From an uncultured Clostridia bacterium (GTDB lineage Bacteria > Bacillota > Clostridia > JAAYHZ01), in contig CALCRE010000294.1 in NCBI GenBank assembly GCA_937894465.1, forward strand, positions 1 through 6,235: a stretch of DNA of 6,235 nt, read 5' to 3'. The notes below the pieces were generated by a model. It was not told the DNA's origin. It saw only the letters and a list, made by a program, of their open reading frames with translations, and ran no database searches. The position numbers were made by a program, and so were the translations under genes. Each line of letters begins with the position of its first letter. Position 1 is the first letter of the stretch. Of this stretch, positions 5,763 to 6,235 are shown piece by piece.

Positions 5763-6235
5763 GTGTTGCAAACCTACCGGACGAAGATTAAAGACGCAGA
5801 TACGAGCTATTTGGATGAAATATCCGCCTTTTTTGGAGTTATAGAAAGAAAGTTGTTTCATGATGTGTTTGTAAGGGGTGAATCAAGAACGGATTGTAAA
5901 AGAAGGTACCTTACTGAATATGGCATTACCGCAAGGCAATTTAATTCCATATATATTGCTCTTGAAGGGAAAGTCAAGGCAATAAAGGAACATAACAAAC
6001 TTCGATTGTCGGAACTTGAGGAAAAAATCAAGTCTGTTAAAAAGTATATCAAGAGCAATGAGAAGACAAAAAACGACACTCATAAAAAAGTATTGAAATT
6101 GGAAAAAATCGATCCGAATAGTGAGGAATTCCGTAATACCGTTAAACATTATAGAAGGATAAAGACGTCGCTTCATCATAAAAAGAGGAAACTAGAAACT
6201 CTTAAACAAAAATATAATCATTTAAAGAATGATGT
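5763..6235 (+). CDS. tnpB: TnpB-like protein of the IS200/IS605 (OrfB) type, N-terminal part
   Basis: From GTG 5763, 157 codons are open to the window edge. The opening LQTYRTKIKD, the stretch VIERKLFHDVFVRG (26-39), the motif YGITARQFNSI (53-63), IALEGKVKAIKEH (65-77) and a long basic coiled-coil-like part (about 80-157, ending with HHKKRKLETLKQKY) match the start of transposon-associated OrfB/TnpB-related proteins as I know them. In TnpB proper these are RNA-guided nucleases with a RuvC-like fold. The catalytic acidic residues and the zinc finger lie further on and cannot be checked, so activity is unknown. No TnpA gene precedes it; many such elements lack one and depend on TnpA in trans. 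Minus-strand open stretches across the same bases are shadows of its basic helical coding. It is the only mobile-element gene in the window and a possible cause of the nearby rearrangements. Confidence 0.8.
   Translation, partial: MLQTYRTKIKDADTSYLDEISAFFGVIERKLFHDVFVRGESRTDCKRRYLTEYGITARQFNSIYIALEGKVKAIKEHNKLRLSELEEKIKSVKKYIKSNEKTKNDTHKKVLKLEKIDPNSEEFRNTVKHYRRIKTSLHHKKRKLETLKQKYNHLKND

Noticed and set aside
5858..6179. Minus-strand open frames of 73 and 98 codons, phenylalanine- and leucine-rich
   Set aside because: They mirror the lysine- and glutamate-rich coiled coil of the TnpB-like protein and only look like membrane proteins.
5274..6233. Shared 10-base string TATAATCATT at about 5282 and near 6216
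   Set aside because: One copy lies within TnpB-like coding sequence and both are AT-rich; length and composition fit chance, so it is not treated as an element boundary.
1..6235. CRISPR array, tRNA, rRNA, or integron cassette recombination sites
   Set aside because: I looked for regularly spaced repeats, cloverleaf-like sequence and recurrent inverted sites between genes and saw none. The mosaic layout suggested a cassette array, but no repeated recombination site is visible.

Overview
The window looks like an accessory, decaying region of an AT-rich, host-associated bacterial genome. A spirochaete of the Treponema type is my best guess, with a Firmicute as the alternative. The guess rests on base composition, on the gene families (an AAA+ ATPase with DUF4143, a DUF6398 protein, a paired ABC exporter, a TnpB-like protein of the IS200/IS605 type) and on strong AGGAGG-type ribosome sites. 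No taxonomic marker is present, so it stays a guess.

Layout. Positions 1-1198 (minus strand) hold an almost complete AAA+/DUF4143 ATPase that runs off the left edge. It has its own sigma70-like promoter (1231-1259) and Shine-Dalgarno site. Positions 1260-1678 hold no convincing gene, only a possible coding relic (1358-1504) and an AT-rich hairpin (1580-1608). Positions 1679-2842 (minus) hold a DUF6398 protein. Directly upstream of it, also on the minus strand, is an overlooked 56-codon gene (2885-3055). From about 3060 the plus strand carries two overlapping ABC exporter genes. The first (to 4070) has lost nearly all of its membrane domain but keeps a complete ATPase domain. The second (4067-5281) keeps a complete membrane domain but stops just after Walker A. 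Positions 5287-5632 hold a broken, frameshifted coding remnant. Two AT-rich hairpins or palindromes and a small hairpin precede a TnpB-like gene that starts at GTG 5763 and leaves the window on the right.

How it fits together. The ABC pair was once a heterodimeric exporter operon, as the ATGA start/stop overlap shows. Both outer ends have been cut: at the left (about 3060) it abuts an antisense gene, and at the right (about 5278) it abuts unrelated coding debris. The surviving parts are complementary, one ATPase domain and one membrane domain. This most likely reflects chance decay by two rearrangements, but a split half-transporter cannot be excluded from sequence alone. The region reads as a mosaic of gene fragments beside a transposon-associated gene. 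I do not see a clearly new multi-gene system. The items most worth checking are the hidden 56-aa gene and the reciprocal ABC truncation.
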